Assembly: GCF_000015285.1 (NCBI RefSeq)
Contig: NC_008709.1
Span: 3,224,001 to 3,288,000, forward strand
DNA: 64,000 nt
Reading direction: 5' to 3'
Source of the DNA: Psychromonas ingrahamii 37
GTDB lineage: Bacteria; Pseudomonadota; Gammaproteobacteria; Enterobacterales; Psychromonadaceae
The position numbers and the translations under genes were made by a program. Below are positions 1 through 8,627 of this stretch, piece after piece. The notes under the pieces were generated by a model that saw only the letters and a program-made list of their open reading frames with translations, had not been told where the DNA came from and ran no database searches. Every line of letters starts with the position of its first letter. Position 1 is the first letter of the stretch.

Positions 1-89
1 TTTTCTTTAATCAAACAGAGGTATGCACCGCTGTAATGAATATTAGCGTATCACTATCAACAGATAATGATACGCACGGTAAACAGCTA

Positions 90-749
90 TTAAGCGAAAC
101 GTTGTTGCCCAGGTAAGGTAACCAGTTTGTGTTCAAGTACTTTTAACAAAACACCGTAAGCGGGTAAAAACAGCCCTAAACTCACCAGCAATTTAAACGC
201 ATAATCGACAGTAGCTATCTCTGGCCAGTTATTTGCCATAAACAGATCATTTGAGGCATAAAATGCTAATCCAAAAAAGACAGCAGTATCAAGTAAATTA
301 CCAATAACCGTTGAACAGGCAGGTGCAACCCACCAAGAGCGTGTTCTACGTAATTGTGCAAAGATGGTTATATCCATTAACTGGCCAACAAAATAGGCTG
401 CAAAACTAGCAAATGCAATACGCAATACAAAAGTATTTAATTCGGCCAACGCACCAAAACCTTTGAATCCACCCTGGTGAAAGATAACGCCGATGACATA
501 GGAAATAATTAACGCGGGTAGCATCGCTTTAAGAATTATTTTCCGCGCTGCTTCCTGACCAAAAATTCTGACCGTTAAGTCGGTAGCAAGATACACAAAC
601 GGGAAACTGAATGCACCCCAGGTAGTATGCAAACCAAAGATTGTAAATGGCAACTGCACGAGGTAATTACTGGCACTAATAATTAAAATATGGAAGCTAA
701 CCAGTACGACAAGCGCACGGCGAATTTGAACAGCAGTTAGTGATAACAT
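90..749 (-). CDS. yhhQ: Queuosine precursor transporter YhhQ (VUT family)
   Basis: 219-residue integral membrane protein of the YhhQ/VUT family (COG1738), which imports the queuosine precursors preQ0/preQ1 across the inner membrane for tRNA modification. The sequence shows about six hydrophobic segments with the family pattern: an N-terminal helix, the YLATDLTVRIFG stretch near residues 53-64, and a FVGQLMDITIF segment near 119-129. Length is normal for the family. The ATG at 747-749 is preceded by AAAAAGG at good spacing. That ribosome site lies at the end of a preQ1-I-like structure, which fits feedback control by the transported product. Transcribed divergently from recX. Confidence 0.9.
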   Translation of the reverse strand: MLSLTAVQIRRALVVLVSFHILIISASNYLVQLPFTIFGLHTTWGAFSFPFVYLATDLTVRIFGQEAARKIILKAMLPALIISYVIGVIFHQGGFKGFGALAELNTFVLRIAFASFAAYFVGQLMDITIFAQLRRTRSWWVAPACSTVIGNLLDTAVFFGLAFYASNDLFMANNWPEIATVDYAFKLLVSLGLFLPAYGVLLKVLEHKLVTLPGQQRFA

Positions 750-756
750 GGTTTTA

Positions 757-799
757 CCTTTTTATTGTTTAAATGAACTTGCGGGGTGAGGGAACCCGC
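757..799 (-). promoter_or_regulatory. Candidate preQ1-I riboswitch in the yhhQ leader
   Basis: On the minus strand a GCGGG/CCCGC stem (781-799) encloses a loop starting UUCCC. A single C lies directly before the 3' arm, as in known preQ1-I aptamers where that C reads the ligand. An A-rich tail follows, ending AAAAAGG at 757-763. The tail GG can pair with the CC of the loop, forming the pseudoknot and hiding the Shine-Dalgarno. The linker between stem and tail is longer than in the Bacillus and Thermoanaerobacter examples, so the assignment is tentative. Gene context (a preQ1 transporter) supports it. Confidence 0.6.
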
Positions 800-874
800 T
801 ATTAAATTGTTTTAATTTTGTTAGTGAATAAAGCGATGTTTATTCACACCGATGGAACCCTAATCGGGCGGCAT

Positions 875-902
875 ATTATAAAGATGTTTTAACTTAGAGC
901 AA
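875..902 (-). promoter_or_regulatory. Candidate sigma-70 promoter for yhhQ
   Basis: On the minus strand a perfect -10 box TATAAT (875-880) is preceded after 16 nt by TTGCTC (897-902). This places the start of transcription about 120 nt upstream of the yhhQ start codon, leaving room for the leader structure. Recognised by eye only. Confidence 0.45.
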
Positions 903-1017
903 GGATAAACCCACATTCACATAAATATTCCTCGGTGTCTTTTCTGAAAAGAGAACTTGAGAACTCCGACTTTCCCGCTATCATAGACAATGCTCATTCA
1001 TCTGCAAACAGGAAAAC

Positions 1018-1680
1018 ATGTCATTTAATAACCCGATAAAACCGGCAAAAGATATTGACGGAGTACGCAGATCTGCCTTTTGGCATTTAGGGCGGCGTGA
1101 CCACAGTGAAAAAGAGCTGCGTGAAAAAATTGCGCGTAAAACTGACAATCAGCAATGGATTGATACGGTGATAAGCGAATGTTTTGAGTATGGTTATTTA
1201 GATGATGCGCGCTTTGTAGATAATTTTATTCGCTCCTCACAAAATAAAGGCTTTGGAAGCACGCGCATTAAACGTGATTTACAGCGTAAAGGCATCGACG
1301 TAAGTCACCTTGATCAGGTGTTTGAAGATGATCCCCATGATTATATCCCCGATGCCCTCACCCTGCTGTCACTAAAATATAAGCAGCGTATTGCCAACCA
1401 ATACTTAAAACAAAAGGCGATGCTTTTCCTGCAAAGCAAGGGCCATCATTTCGATGATATATTCAAGGCAATCGATCAACATAATGAAGCATATCCTGTT
1501 GATGATTGTGATTATTTGAGTGAGGCAGTGGTACTGTTATCACGTAAATTTAAAACAGCCATTATCGAACGCAAGCTGCATGATAAGGCAATGCGCTTGT
1601 TAATCTCAAGAGGAAATTCGTTTAACAATGCGCTCGATGCAATCAAAGCCTTTAATGATGATATGGATAAAGAAGAATAA
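1018..1680 (+). CDS. recX: Regulatory protein RecX
   Basis: 220-residue RecX-family protein, which binds RecA filaments and limits recombination activity. Three-helix RecX repeats are visible: SAFWHLGRRDHSEKELREKI (about residues 19-38), the conserved GYLDDARFVDNFI block near 59-71 and a KGFGSTRIKRDLQRKGI block near 77-93, followed by a longer degenerate C-terminal repeat region. It is somewhat longer than E. coli RecX (166 residues). It is not next to recA here; radA follows after a repeat-filled spacer. The start ATG has a weak AGGAA upstream. Confidence 0.85.
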   Translation: MSFNNPIKPAKDIDGVRRSAFWHLGRRDHSEKELREKIARKTDNQQWIDTVISECFEYGYLDDARFVDNFIRSSQNKGFGSTRIKRDLQRKGIDVSHLDQVFEDDPHDYIPDALTLLSLKYKQRIANQYLKQKAMLFLQSKGHHFDDIFKAIDQHNEAYPVDDCDYLSEAVVLLSRKFKTAIIERKLHDKAMRLLISRGNSFNNALDAIKAFNDDMDKEE

Positions 1681-1795
1681 ATATTCAGCTTTGAGCCTTC
1701 GAGCGGCGAGTAACGGCTGACGGCTGACGGCTATCAGCTGACGGCTATCGGCTTGGAGCCTTACAGCTTTAAACCCTTTCAGTATTAACGAATTT
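1681..1795. repeat. Spacer of short degenerate repeats (AAGGCT/CGGCTGACGG type)
   Basis: The recX-radA spacer is built of short imperfect repeats: several copies of CGGCTGACGG / CGGCTATCGGCT and TTGGAGCCTT/TTGAGCCTTCGAG. The same low-complexity family fills many other spacers in this window. No coding capacity is convincing here. Confidence 0.7.
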
Positions 1796-1813
1796 TTCAA
1801 TGGATTATAAATA

Positions 1814-3226
1814 ATGGCGAAAGCAAAAACAAAAATCGCATATGTCTGCAGTGACTGTGGTGCGAATTACCAAAAATGGCAAGGCCAATGCGGCGAATGT
1901 AAAGCATGGAATACCATTACAGAATTCAGAGAAGCATCGAGTACAACAAAATCTGTGAATGCGGCTGTCACTCGGAATAAAAATGCGGGTTACACGGGCG
2001 CGTTAAGCAATGGTGTACAACGAATTTCGGGCGTGCAGATTGAAAATGCAACACGGGTCTCAACCGGACTTTCAGAATTGGATCGCGTTTTGGGCGGGGG
2101 CATTACCCTCGGCTCAGTGGTCCTTATCAGTGGCGATCCGGGTTCAGGTAAAACAACCTTACTTACCAAGGTAGCAGAAGTCATGTCACAGAGCATGTCA
2201 ACACTCTATGTCACCGCAGAAGAAAGCCTTAGCCAATGGGCTAAACGCGGTATTGAACGCTTAAAACTCAATTTTAACGAAGATAATTTTTTATTATCGG
2301 ACACCGACTGCATTGAAGATATCGTCGATCAGTGTCTGGAAAATAATGTTCGTTTTTTGATTGCCGATTCAATTCAAGCTTTTGAATCAAATCAGGCGGA
2401 AGGCACCGCAGGTGGGGTCACTCAGGTAAAAATTTGTGCCAAAATTTTAAACCGATTATGTAAACAACATGGTATTACGTTAATTCTTGTCGGTCAGGTA
2501 AATAAAAACTCGCAAATGGCCGGACCACAAACCTTAAAACACATTATTGATACTGCTATCCACATCGAAGTCAATGATGCATCGGTGCGTATATTACGCG
2601 CCGATAAAAACCGTTTTGGAGATACTGAACAGGTCGGTATTTTTCAGATGACAGAAAAGGGCATGTTTTCGGTTGATAACCCAAGTCGTCTTTTCCTCTC
2701 AGGCAGCGAAGAACATTTCGAAGGATCAGCTATCTCGGTGATTAAAGATGGCGCCCGCAATTTACTGATTGAAATACAAGCTCTGGCCACCGAAGTTGAA
2801 GGCGAAAAATCTATTCGTAACTGTATTGGTATTTCCTACAGTCGTTTATCCTTAATCACCGCAGTATTAAAAAAACACGGCGGTATTCGTACCTATTATG
2901 ATATTAATATTAGTTTAGTTGGCGGTCTTAAAATGTCCGATTCAGAAACCTCAACGGATATGGCGGTGATGGCCGCATTATTAAGCTCAATTAATTCCAA
3001 ACCTGTCCCTCAAGATTCGGTATTTATTGGGGAGATAGCCCTGACCGGTGAAATACGTCAAATACCGCAAATTGTGCCGCGTGTACGCGAAGCCTTGAGC
3101 CACGGTAAAAAACAGATCTATATTCCCGCAGTGGCTTATCATAAATCGATGCAACAGTTTGTCAAAAAAGGACAATCCATTCATCCACTTAAAAATATTA
3201 AAGAATTAATTGAAGCATTAAGTTAA
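1814..3226 (+). CDS. radA: DNA repair protein RadA (Sms), branch-migration ATPase
   Basis: 470-residue RadA, a hexameric RecA-like motor that extends recombination intermediates. Visible parts in order: a C4 zinc finger (C12, C15, C26, C29), Walker A GDPGSGKT at 107-114, the RadA-specific KNRFG motif around residues 261-265, and a C-terminal Lon-protease-like domain (about 300-465) containing VGGLKMSDSETSTDMAV. Length matches the family. The start ATG follows the repeat spacer after recX. Confidence 0.95.
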   Translation: MAKAKTKIAYVCSDCGANYQKWQGQCGECKAWNTITEFREASSTTKSVNAAVTRNKNAGYTGALSNGVQRISGVQIENATRVSTGLSELDRVLGGGITLGSVVLISGDPGSGKTTLLTKVAEVMSQSMSTLYVTAEESLSQWAKRGIERLKLNFNEDNFLLSDTDCIEDIVDQCLENNVRFLIADSIQAFESNQAEGTAGGVTQVKICAKILNRLCKQHGITLILVGQVNKNSQMAGPQTLKHIIDTAIHIEVNDASVRILRADKNRFGDTEQVGIFQMTEKGMFSVDNPSRLFLSGSEEHFEGSAISVIKDGARNLLIEIQALATEVEGEKSIRNCIGISYSRLSLITAVLKKHGGIRTYYDINISLVGGLKMSDSETSTDMAVMAALLSSINSKPVPQDSVFIGEIALTGEIRQIPQIVPRVREALSHGKKQIYIPAVAYHKSMQQFVKKGQSIHPLKNIKELIEALS

Positions 3227-3231
3227 AGCGT

Positions 3232-3305
3232 TAAGGACAAAAGGCGTGAAGGCTGTAAAGCTATAAGGCTCGAAGCTAAAAGACTCGAAGCTAAAAGCTT
3301 TTTTA
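3232..3305. repeat. AAGGCT/CTCGAAGCTAAAAG repeat spacer
   Basis: Between radA and tRNA-Leu lie imperfect direct repeats of the form AAGGC(G/T)...CTCGAAGCTAAAAG. It belongs to the dispersed low-complexity family seen throughout the window. Confidence 0.65.
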
Positions 3306-3329
3306 ACCGTATATATGTCAAAATTTGGA

Positions 3330-3355
3330 TATAATCTTCTTTAATTAACTATAAT
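3330..3355 (+). promoter_or_regulatory. Candidate -10 region for tRNA-Leu
   Basis: Two TATAAT-like boxes (3330-3335 and 3350-3355) lie 25-50 nt upstream of the tRNA. The second would start transcription close to 3362. No clear -35 box is seen, so this is tentative. Confidence 0.35.
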
Positions 3356-3379
3356 AAAAGAGCATGATTATATTCGTTT

Positions 3380-3466
3380 GCAGATGTGGTGGAATTGGTA
3401 GACACGCTAGCTTCAGGTGCTAGTGGCCTAAAGGTCGTGGGAGTTCAAGTCTCCTCATCTGCACCA
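3380..3466 (+). tRNA. tRNA-Leu (anticodon CAG)
   Basis: 87 nt including encoded CCA. The acceptor arms GCAGATG (3380-3386) and CATCTGC (3456-3462) pair perfectly, with discriminator A and CCA at 3464-3466. The anticodon arm CTAGC-TTCAGGT-GCTAG gives CAG at 3414-3416. The long variable arm and GGTTGG-like D loop (GGAATTGGTAGAC) are typical of class II tRNA-Leu. The T loop reads GTTCAAGTC. Confidence 0.97.
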
Positions 3467-3474
3467 GTTATAAA

Positions 3475-3615
3475 AAGCCTTAAATTAACGCTTTAAGGCT
3501 AGAAGCTAAAAGGCTTTAAGGCATTCCAGCTTTCTAGCTTTCTAGCTTCGAGTGATGGCTATCAGCTTTCGGTTATCGGACGATGGCTGACAACTGACGG
3601 CTGACGGCTTTCCAG
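3475..3615. repeat. Repeat spacer with hairpin after tRNA-Leu
   Basis: It begins with the inverted repeat AGCCTTAA...TTAAGGCT (about 3477-3503), which could end the tRNA transcript although no U run follows. It then continues into AGCTTTCTAGCTT and CGGCTGACGGCT low-complexity repeats like those at 1681-1795. Confidence 0.6.
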
Positions 3616-3617
3616 CC

Positions 3618-3896
3618 TTATTCTTTAGGCCAATCGCCCATCGGAAAGGGCTTAAATTCACTGTTATAGGTTAGGTATAACATTACCTGATACTCATAAA
3701 CACTCAGGCTTTTGCCAAAATTCAGCAGGTTGTTATTCTTTTCAGCGGTAAACAGTATAACTAAAAACTGAAATCCCACTACCACTACAGTGACGAATTT
3801 AGTCACCCCCATAAAAAATATAAAAATAAGCATAAATAAACCACGTAACCATACGCTGCGATTTTTATAGTGTTGTTGTTCATTTTCATCGTTCAT
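3618..3896 (-). CDS. DUF4389 domain membrane protein
   Basis: 92-residue small inner-membrane protein of the DUF4389 family; function unknown. It has a hydrophilic N-terminus (NDENEQQHYKNRSVWLRG), two closely spaced hydrophobic stretches (FMLIFIFFMGVTKFVTVVVVG and a following FLVIL segment) and a soluble tail ending in FPMGDWPKE, typical of the family. I chose the ATG at 3894-3896 because AAGGA lies 7 nt upstream. A TTG two codons earlier is possible. Confidence 0.75.
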   Translation of the reverse strand: MNDENEQQHYKNRSVWLRGLFMLIFIFFMGVTKFVTVVVVGFQFLVILFTAEKNNNLLNFGKSLSVYEYQVMLYLTYNSEFKPFPMGDWPKE

Positions 3897-4017
3897 AATC
3901 AATTCCTTTTACGCAATACGATCACCATTTCAGTTTGAAATTTTTTAGTTAAAACCTAAAAATAGCAGCTACTGCTTAACAAGTTAACACACAATTGACA
4001 AATAAGTTAACCCAAAA

Positions 4018-4779
4018 TTATGCACTCAGATACTGATCCCAGGCTTGCTGATACATTTGTTGTGATTCATTCCTAAGCTTGTAAATAGAAGCTTGCTCTA
4101 TTTCATTTAGCCCTCGGTTTTCGCTAAGTTGTAAGCGTTGCATTTTTTGAATAAGTTCATAATTATCATGCTCTTTTCCATTTTTAATAACAGAAAAGGC
4201 TTCCAGGTGTAATTGGACTTCCGCAACAATTCCGCTCTCGGGTAAGCGCACCAGCAAACTCAGATCTCTGTAACCTGACGGATTTGGGGTTACAAAGCGA
4301 TTTTTGATACGCAAAATTTGCGTATTTTTCTCTAATAATTCAAACGCGTTTATCAGTCCGGGGATATCTTGTGCAACCATTGAGGTACGTGCCAGATCTG
4401 TTATTTTTTCACTATGACCCGTATATTTTGCGGCAACTTTATCCCGAGCACGTTGTTTAGATTTCACACCTGATGAGTAGATATAGGTATTACTTTGCTG
4501 CGCAATTTTCTGAGTAACGGTTTCTAATTCGGTTTGGCCTGAGATTGCTTTTTGGTAGAGTTGGTTAAAATCATTGTGCGGCTGTTTAATATTAATTGCC
4601 TGATATTCTGTGATACCAAAAAGACCGGCAAGGTTGCGAGGTTGTGTACTTTTACGATTGGGTTGAGAAAACGATAAGAGTTTACTGGCATTAATACCCT
4701 GATGCTGTTTTTCCGGTGCCACATCCACCGGAGAAGACATCACCAATAAGACAAAAAGGGTCTGGAATAATTTATTCAT
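4018..4779 (-). CDS. RelA/SpoT-fold protein, RelV-like small alarmone synthetase
   Basis: 253 residues with a single RelA/SpoT nucleotidyltransferase-type domain and no hydrolase, TGS or ACT domains, as in Vibrio RelV. By eye the synthetase landmarks are K106/K108 in VKSKQRARDK, D128 and R131 in ITDLARTSM, the SGYRDLSL motif at 168-175, and E187 in AEVQLHL. The N-terminus (about residues 1-20, MNKLFQTLFVLLVMSSPVDV) resembles a Sec signal peptide or membrane anchor, which is odd for an enzyme using cytoplasmic ATP and GDP. GGGAG lies at good spacing before the ATG. Activity as (p)ppGpp synthetase is inferred; a divergent secreted RelA-fold enzyme is the alternative. Confidence 0.7.
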   Translation of the reverse strand: MNKLFQTLFVLLVMSSPVDVAPEKQHQGINASKLLSFSQPNRKSTQPRNLAGLFGITEYQAINIKQPHNDFNQLYQKAISGQTELETVTQKIAQQSNTYIYSSGVKSKQRARDKVAAKYTGHSEKITDLARTSMVAQDIPGLINAFELLEKNTQILRIKNRFVTPNPSGYRDLSLLVRLPESGIVAEVQLHLEAFSVIKNGKEHDNYELIQKMQRLQLSENRGLNEIEQASIYKLRNESQQMYQQAWDQYLSA

Positions 4780-5265
4780 TAATACTCCCGATTAAAAACC
4801 TTGAAGGCAGATTATTCCGGCTTCAATATTAGAGATGGTCACTGAAAATATCAGCTTCAAGTGCAGAAGCCTAAAAAATTGCTTATTTTTCAACGCTAAG
4901 TATAAAAGTGTGTGGCACTTCACATTAGGGCATAGTGATGGTTAATCAGAAGTCATCACCATGATAAGACGCTTAATATTGAAAGCCGTTTTTGGAAGTG
5001 CGGCCTATACCGCATTAATTAGGTTTGCAGATTGCTATAAAGTTCATTTTAAAAATAGTATGGAGAAAAAAGCAAAGAGGAATAGTTTAAGGTAAAGAGG
5101 CAGCCGATAAATTGACTCAGCGCTCCTAAAAAAAGGTTTATTTATGAAACGTTACATCAATATAATTTGTAATCTATTTCAGGAAGTGCGACTTCAGGCG
5201 CAGTGGTACACACTTAAAAAATAGAACAACAGATCAATGAACTTTATAGATCTGTTGTTCGCAGT
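4780..5265. other. Gene-poor stretch
   Basis: About 485 nt between the RelA-fold gene and trxC. A 44-residue open frame at 4961-5095 (+) starts with ATG but has no convincing ribosome site or family. Nothing else is supported. Confidence 0.5.
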
Positions 5266-5700
5266 TTATTTATTTAATGTTTCCGCTACCCATTCTTTAA
5301 ATTGTGACTTTGGTAATGCGCCATTTAAACTGTCAATTAAGCGCCCTTTTCTGAACATCATTAAGGTTGGAATACTACGAATTTTGTACTGTGCAGCAAT
5401 CTCTTGCTGCGCTTCTGTATCTACTTTAACAAAGCGTAATTTATCTTTTTCTTCCATGGCAACTTGTTCAAAAACAGGTGCAAAATTAATACAGGGGCTG
5501 CACCAGGGAGCCCAAAAATCAATAACAACAGGCTTTTCACTATTGATTAATTCGGCTAAATTATTGCTGCTTCCCTCTATTGGTTTTCCTTCCAATAATG
5601 GTTGCTTGCAGCTACCGCAGGTAGGAGAAACTTCGATTTTCTCAATGGGTAAACGGTTCATCGCTTGACAAAATGGGCATCGGCTGACAATTGAATTCAT
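5266..5700 (-). CDS. trxC: Thioredoxin 2 (TrxC)
   Basis: 144-residue cytoplasmic thioredoxin of the TrxC type: an N-terminal zinc-binding domain with two CxxC pairs (C8/C11 and C28/C31) followed by a thioredoxin fold. The redox site reads WCSPC (C67, C70), whereas E. coli TrxC has WCGPC. The Gly-to-Ser change may alter redox potential. The SIPTLMMF motif with the cis-Pro is present. AAGGA precedes the ATG. Confidence 0.9.
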   Translation of the reverse strand: MNSIVSRCPFCQAMNRLPIEKIEVSPTCGSCKQPLLEGKPIEGSSNNLAELINSEKPVVIDFWAPWCSPCINFAPVFEQVAMEEKDKLRFVKVDTEAQQEIAAQYKIRSIPTLMMFRKGRLIDSLNGALPKSQFKEWVAETLNK

Positions 5701-6266
5701 TGATACGTTCCTTTAGTTTTAAAACTACCTATTCTAATAACAAAAAAGTACGATTAACAGTTGATAGCGCTAATTAATTATCTAAAATATCACACAGAAT
5801 AATTGCTAGCAGATCAATATCATATACAAGCTTTGATCCGCGATTTACAGGGCGCTCAGGCTATCGGAAATGTCTTATAACAACCCTACTTAAGCAGATG
5901 CCTTATTTAGGCACAGAAAAGCAGAGCATTGATGGCAGTACTTACTGTTCTAATTGCACAAAATTATATGGGGAAATATATAGAGTAATCTTAAGCCGCT
6001 TTAGCTGCATACAAAGTGGTGCATAACAGGATCTTATAAATCAAATCTTACAAATTTATTAAACCACTGCAAACTTAATTTTATCTTTGCAGGGCATTTA
6101 TTTTAACTTGCCTCAATGAACAGAAATCAAGTACTACCAAGCAGGCAAATATCTTGCTGCAAATACATTGTTTAAGAGGCGTTCAATAATAGTTAATTGA
6201 CAGCAAATACAACGTCCGCTTTTAATTCAAAATAAAGCAAAAAACCAACGCCGGTTAAGTGCTGAC
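5701..6266. other. Gene-poor stretch with a short unassigned open frame
   Basis: No recognisable gene. An open frame without a start codon at 5811-6026 (+, 71 codons) encodes a Cys-containing sequence (SIDGSTYCSNCTKLYGE) that I cannot assign. It may be a decayed gene fragment. The rest is AT-rich spacer. Confidence 0.35.
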
Positions 6267-6458
6267 TTAACTCAGTGAGTGGTGTTTAAGGTAAAATTTA
6301 TGGTCTTTATCATCAATATAAATATCCACCTGATCATCCTGATTTTCTTGCTGTGGTTGAATCACAGTCGACGCCCTTAACTTCGAGATTACCGCATCAA
6401 AATAAAGTTCCTCTAATGCTTGATCCCTTAATTGTAGGCTTTCTATAAAGTCATACAT
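6267..6458 (-). CDS. Small acidic hypothetical protein
   Basis: 63 residues, unrecognised. It is predicted soluble, with an N-terminal helix (MYDFIESLQLRDQALEELYF) and an acidic C-terminal half (DDQVDIYIDDKDHKFYLKHH). The strong Shine-Dalgarno AAGGGAGGGAG just upstream of the ATG supports real translation. Its neighbours (trxC, pirin) give no functional hint. Confidence 0.55.
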   Translation of the reverse strand: MYDFIESLQLRDQALEELYFDAVISKLRASTVIQPQQENQDDQVDIYIDDKDHKFYLKHHSLS

Positions 6459-7071
6459 AACAACTCCCTCCCTTTATGACCCCCTGCTATTAATGCTGGC
6501 TTAGGTCAGAAATATTGGCGTGTTTTAGTCAGGATCCCGACAGCCAAGATCAGGCAGATGTTTAACTTTAACTAATCCACGCGGCTCTTACGATAATATT
6601 AATCTGTTTAATATTAATAGCAAACGAATTAGTGCAGTGATTAGGTATGACGCAGAGAAAATAAGCTTGTTGATGAATAACAAAAAAAGCCGATTCTATA
6701 TAAGTCATACCAAACGCGTTAAATTTATGATCAATGGCCTTAAAGTCAAAATTTACACTTGCAAAGCAGTCAGAATAATTTTAAATCCTAAGTATGATCA
6801 TTTAATTAATCGTTTGGTATCATTTCCCATAAGATGGGCTAAGGCTCAATCTATTTGCTACAAAAAAAATATCTTATGACATGTTTTAGAACGATAAATA
6901 TCCAAAGGAAAGAGCTCGTTTCAGCTCATATTCGTTGTGCGCGACATATTCTTGATACATATAGTTTAACCACATTTGATTGGTGTGGATAAGCGTAAAA
7001 TAGTTCGAGCAATGGAACAGAATATTAAGCTGATCGCTATTATCACGAATTTAAAGCAAAAATTTTATATA
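6459..7071. other. AT-rich spacer with a MITE-like element
   Basis: No convincing gene. Open frames here lack ribosome sites and biased codon use. A 114-bp element with terminal inverted repeats sits at 6707-6820 (separate entry). Confidence 0.5.
6707..6820. repeat. MITE-like element with ATACCAAACG ends
   Basis: Begins ATACCAAACG and ends CGTTTGGTAT. Inside the ends the arms continue to match: a TTAAATTTATGATCA arm against TGATCATTTAATTAAT. The structure and the ATACCAA/TTGGTAT tips resemble the longer elements at 14521-14680 and 61137-61297. No coding capacity, so a non-autonomous transposable element is the likely identity. Confidence 0.55.
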
Positions 7072-8091
7072 TTATCTTACCTCTTTATTACCCTGTCCAT
7101 CATTCGAAAAACGACCAGTTTTTTGAGGATTGACAGGTGCAGAACTCGGCCATGGCCAGCCGCCAAAATTTGTTTTACGGTAGTCTGCAAAGGTTTTGTA
7201 TATCTCATCTGTAGTATTCATCACAAAAGGCCCATGTTGGACAACGGGCTCATTAATTGGACGCCCCTGTAATAACAAAATTTCAACTACAGTGTTACTG
7301 CTGTTTGACAATGTCACTTTTTTATCCGAAATTAAATCAACACGGTGATTAACAGGGATAAGCTCGCCATCAATTTTCAGCCCCGCTCCAGCATAAAAAT
7401 ACAAGCAACGATTTAAATCACTTGATCCAGCCGGTAGCGCCCAGATTGCATTAGCCGCCATTTTTATGGTCCAAATAGAAACTTCATTATCAGGATCTGC
7501 AGCCCATGAAGCGTTAGTTGGAGGTAATGCTTTTATCTTCCCATACTGTCCGGCAATCAGATCTATTTGAGTCAGACGTTGATCATCATCAAAATAAGAA
7601 ATAATGGGAATATCTTCATGCCAAAGCATTTTATATTCAGGATCAACAAACTTATTTTTTCGGGGTAAATTTAACCAAACTTGAAATAATTCAGTTGGGT
7701 TTTCTTTTTCGGTGTGGACAAGCGGAAACATTTCAGAATGTTGCACGCCCTTTCCAGCTGTCATCCATTGTGTATCACCGTTGCCAAAACGTCCGTATCC
7801 GCCTAATGAATCAAAATGATCAATAAAACCACGACGCCCCACGGTTACCGTTTCAAATCCTCGATGAGGATGGACAGGAAAACCTGGTACAGTGGATCCG
7901 TGATACATGCTAAAGCCTGATTTTCCGCTAAAATCATTGCCCAGTTCACGTCCCTGCAATGGTAAAGATGGCCCCATTTTTCCATCTCCTTTGGGGTAAT
8001 TATCAAGATGATGAACACAAAATAAGAAGGGATCTAAGGTTTGCCACGGTGTGGTTAACTTAAGTGTTTTAATAATTGCTGTTGATGCCAT
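7072..8091 (-). CDS. Pirin family protein
   Basis: 339-residue bicupin of the pirin family, a non-haem iron protein group with quercetinase-like or regulatory members. The N-terminal cupin carries the metal-site motif HPHRGFETVT (about residues 80-89) and, further on, the GKGVQHSEM segment supplying the remaining His and Glu ligands. I start at the ATG at 8089-8091 because GAGG lies 6 nt upstream. An in-frame ATG 57 nt earlier has no such site. The gene stands alone between two spacers. Confidence 0.85.
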   Translation of the reverse strand: MASTAIIKTLKLTTPWQTLDPFLFCVHHLDNYPKGDGKMGPSLPLQGRELGNDFSGKSGFSMYHGSTVPGFPVHPHRGFETVTVGRRGFIDHFDSLGGYGRFGNGDTQWMTAGKGVQHSEMFPLVHTEKENPTELFQVWLNLPRKNKFVDPEYKMLWHEDIPIISYFDDDQRLTQIDLIAGQYGKIKALPPTNASWAADPDNEVSIWTIKMAANAIWALPAGSSDLNRCLYFYAGAGLKIDGELIPVNHRVDLISDKKVTLSNSSNTVVEILLLQGRPINEPVVQHGPFVMNTTDEIYKTFADYRKTNFGGWPWPSSAPVNPQKTGRFSNDGQGNKEVR

Positions 8092-8243
8092 AAATACCTC
8101 AATCCACGAAAAGAATACTAAATGTAACAGGATGAAAACAGAGGGCAAAGAATTATTAATGAAATAAGTCCATTTTCAAAAGGGATAATACCAAAAGAGA
8201 TTAAATCGACATGACAAGTTAATTAATAGAATTTTACTATGTT

Positions 8244-8307
8244 CTCGGTAGGGTGCGCTCCACACACCACAGGCAGCAACAATCGGTGTGTGGACGCACC
8301 CTACGAG
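8244..8307. repeat. GTAGGGTGCG long hairpin (REP/MITE-like)
   Basis: Inverted arms CTCGGTAGGGTGCG.TCCACACACC (8244-8268) and GGTGTGTGG.ACGCACCCTACGAG (8285-8307) pair almost perfectly with two single-base bulges around a 16-nt loop. GTAGGGTGCG palindromes are a recurring dispersed repeat type in bacteria. Confidence 0.7.
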
Positions 8308-8627
8308 CTTAAGGTTTTTTGTCAAAGCGCAATATATATACCGTTTTAACACATAAGAGAAATTAGGCTGGTACCGGTATTAAACGCAGATCTGTTTTTT
8401 GCACTGAATAATGGTGGTCAAATGAAAGTGTCGGGCATGCAAATAGATTAACTTTTTAGATCAATATCACTTTATTAACTGTCTACCTGCGGATAATATT
8501 ATAAAGCAATGTGATGGTGTTTTTCTTAGGGGATAACATCGTTCTATTTTAAGTAGTGTGGTTCTATTTTAAATAAAATAGGCAGTCGTTTGATTGCACT
8601 AAGCGCACATAAGTGTCATCTTTAGAT

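Noticed and set aside
5237-5668. Plus-strand open frame across trxC
   Set aside because: It overlaps the well-supported trxC in antisense and shows no family.
6637-6879. 80-residue open frame in the AT-rich spacer
   Set aside because: It overlaps the MITE-like element, has no ribosome site and no biased composition.
6976-7272. 98-residue plus-strand frame before pirin
   Set aside because: It lies mostly antisense to the end of pirin and lacks a start signal.
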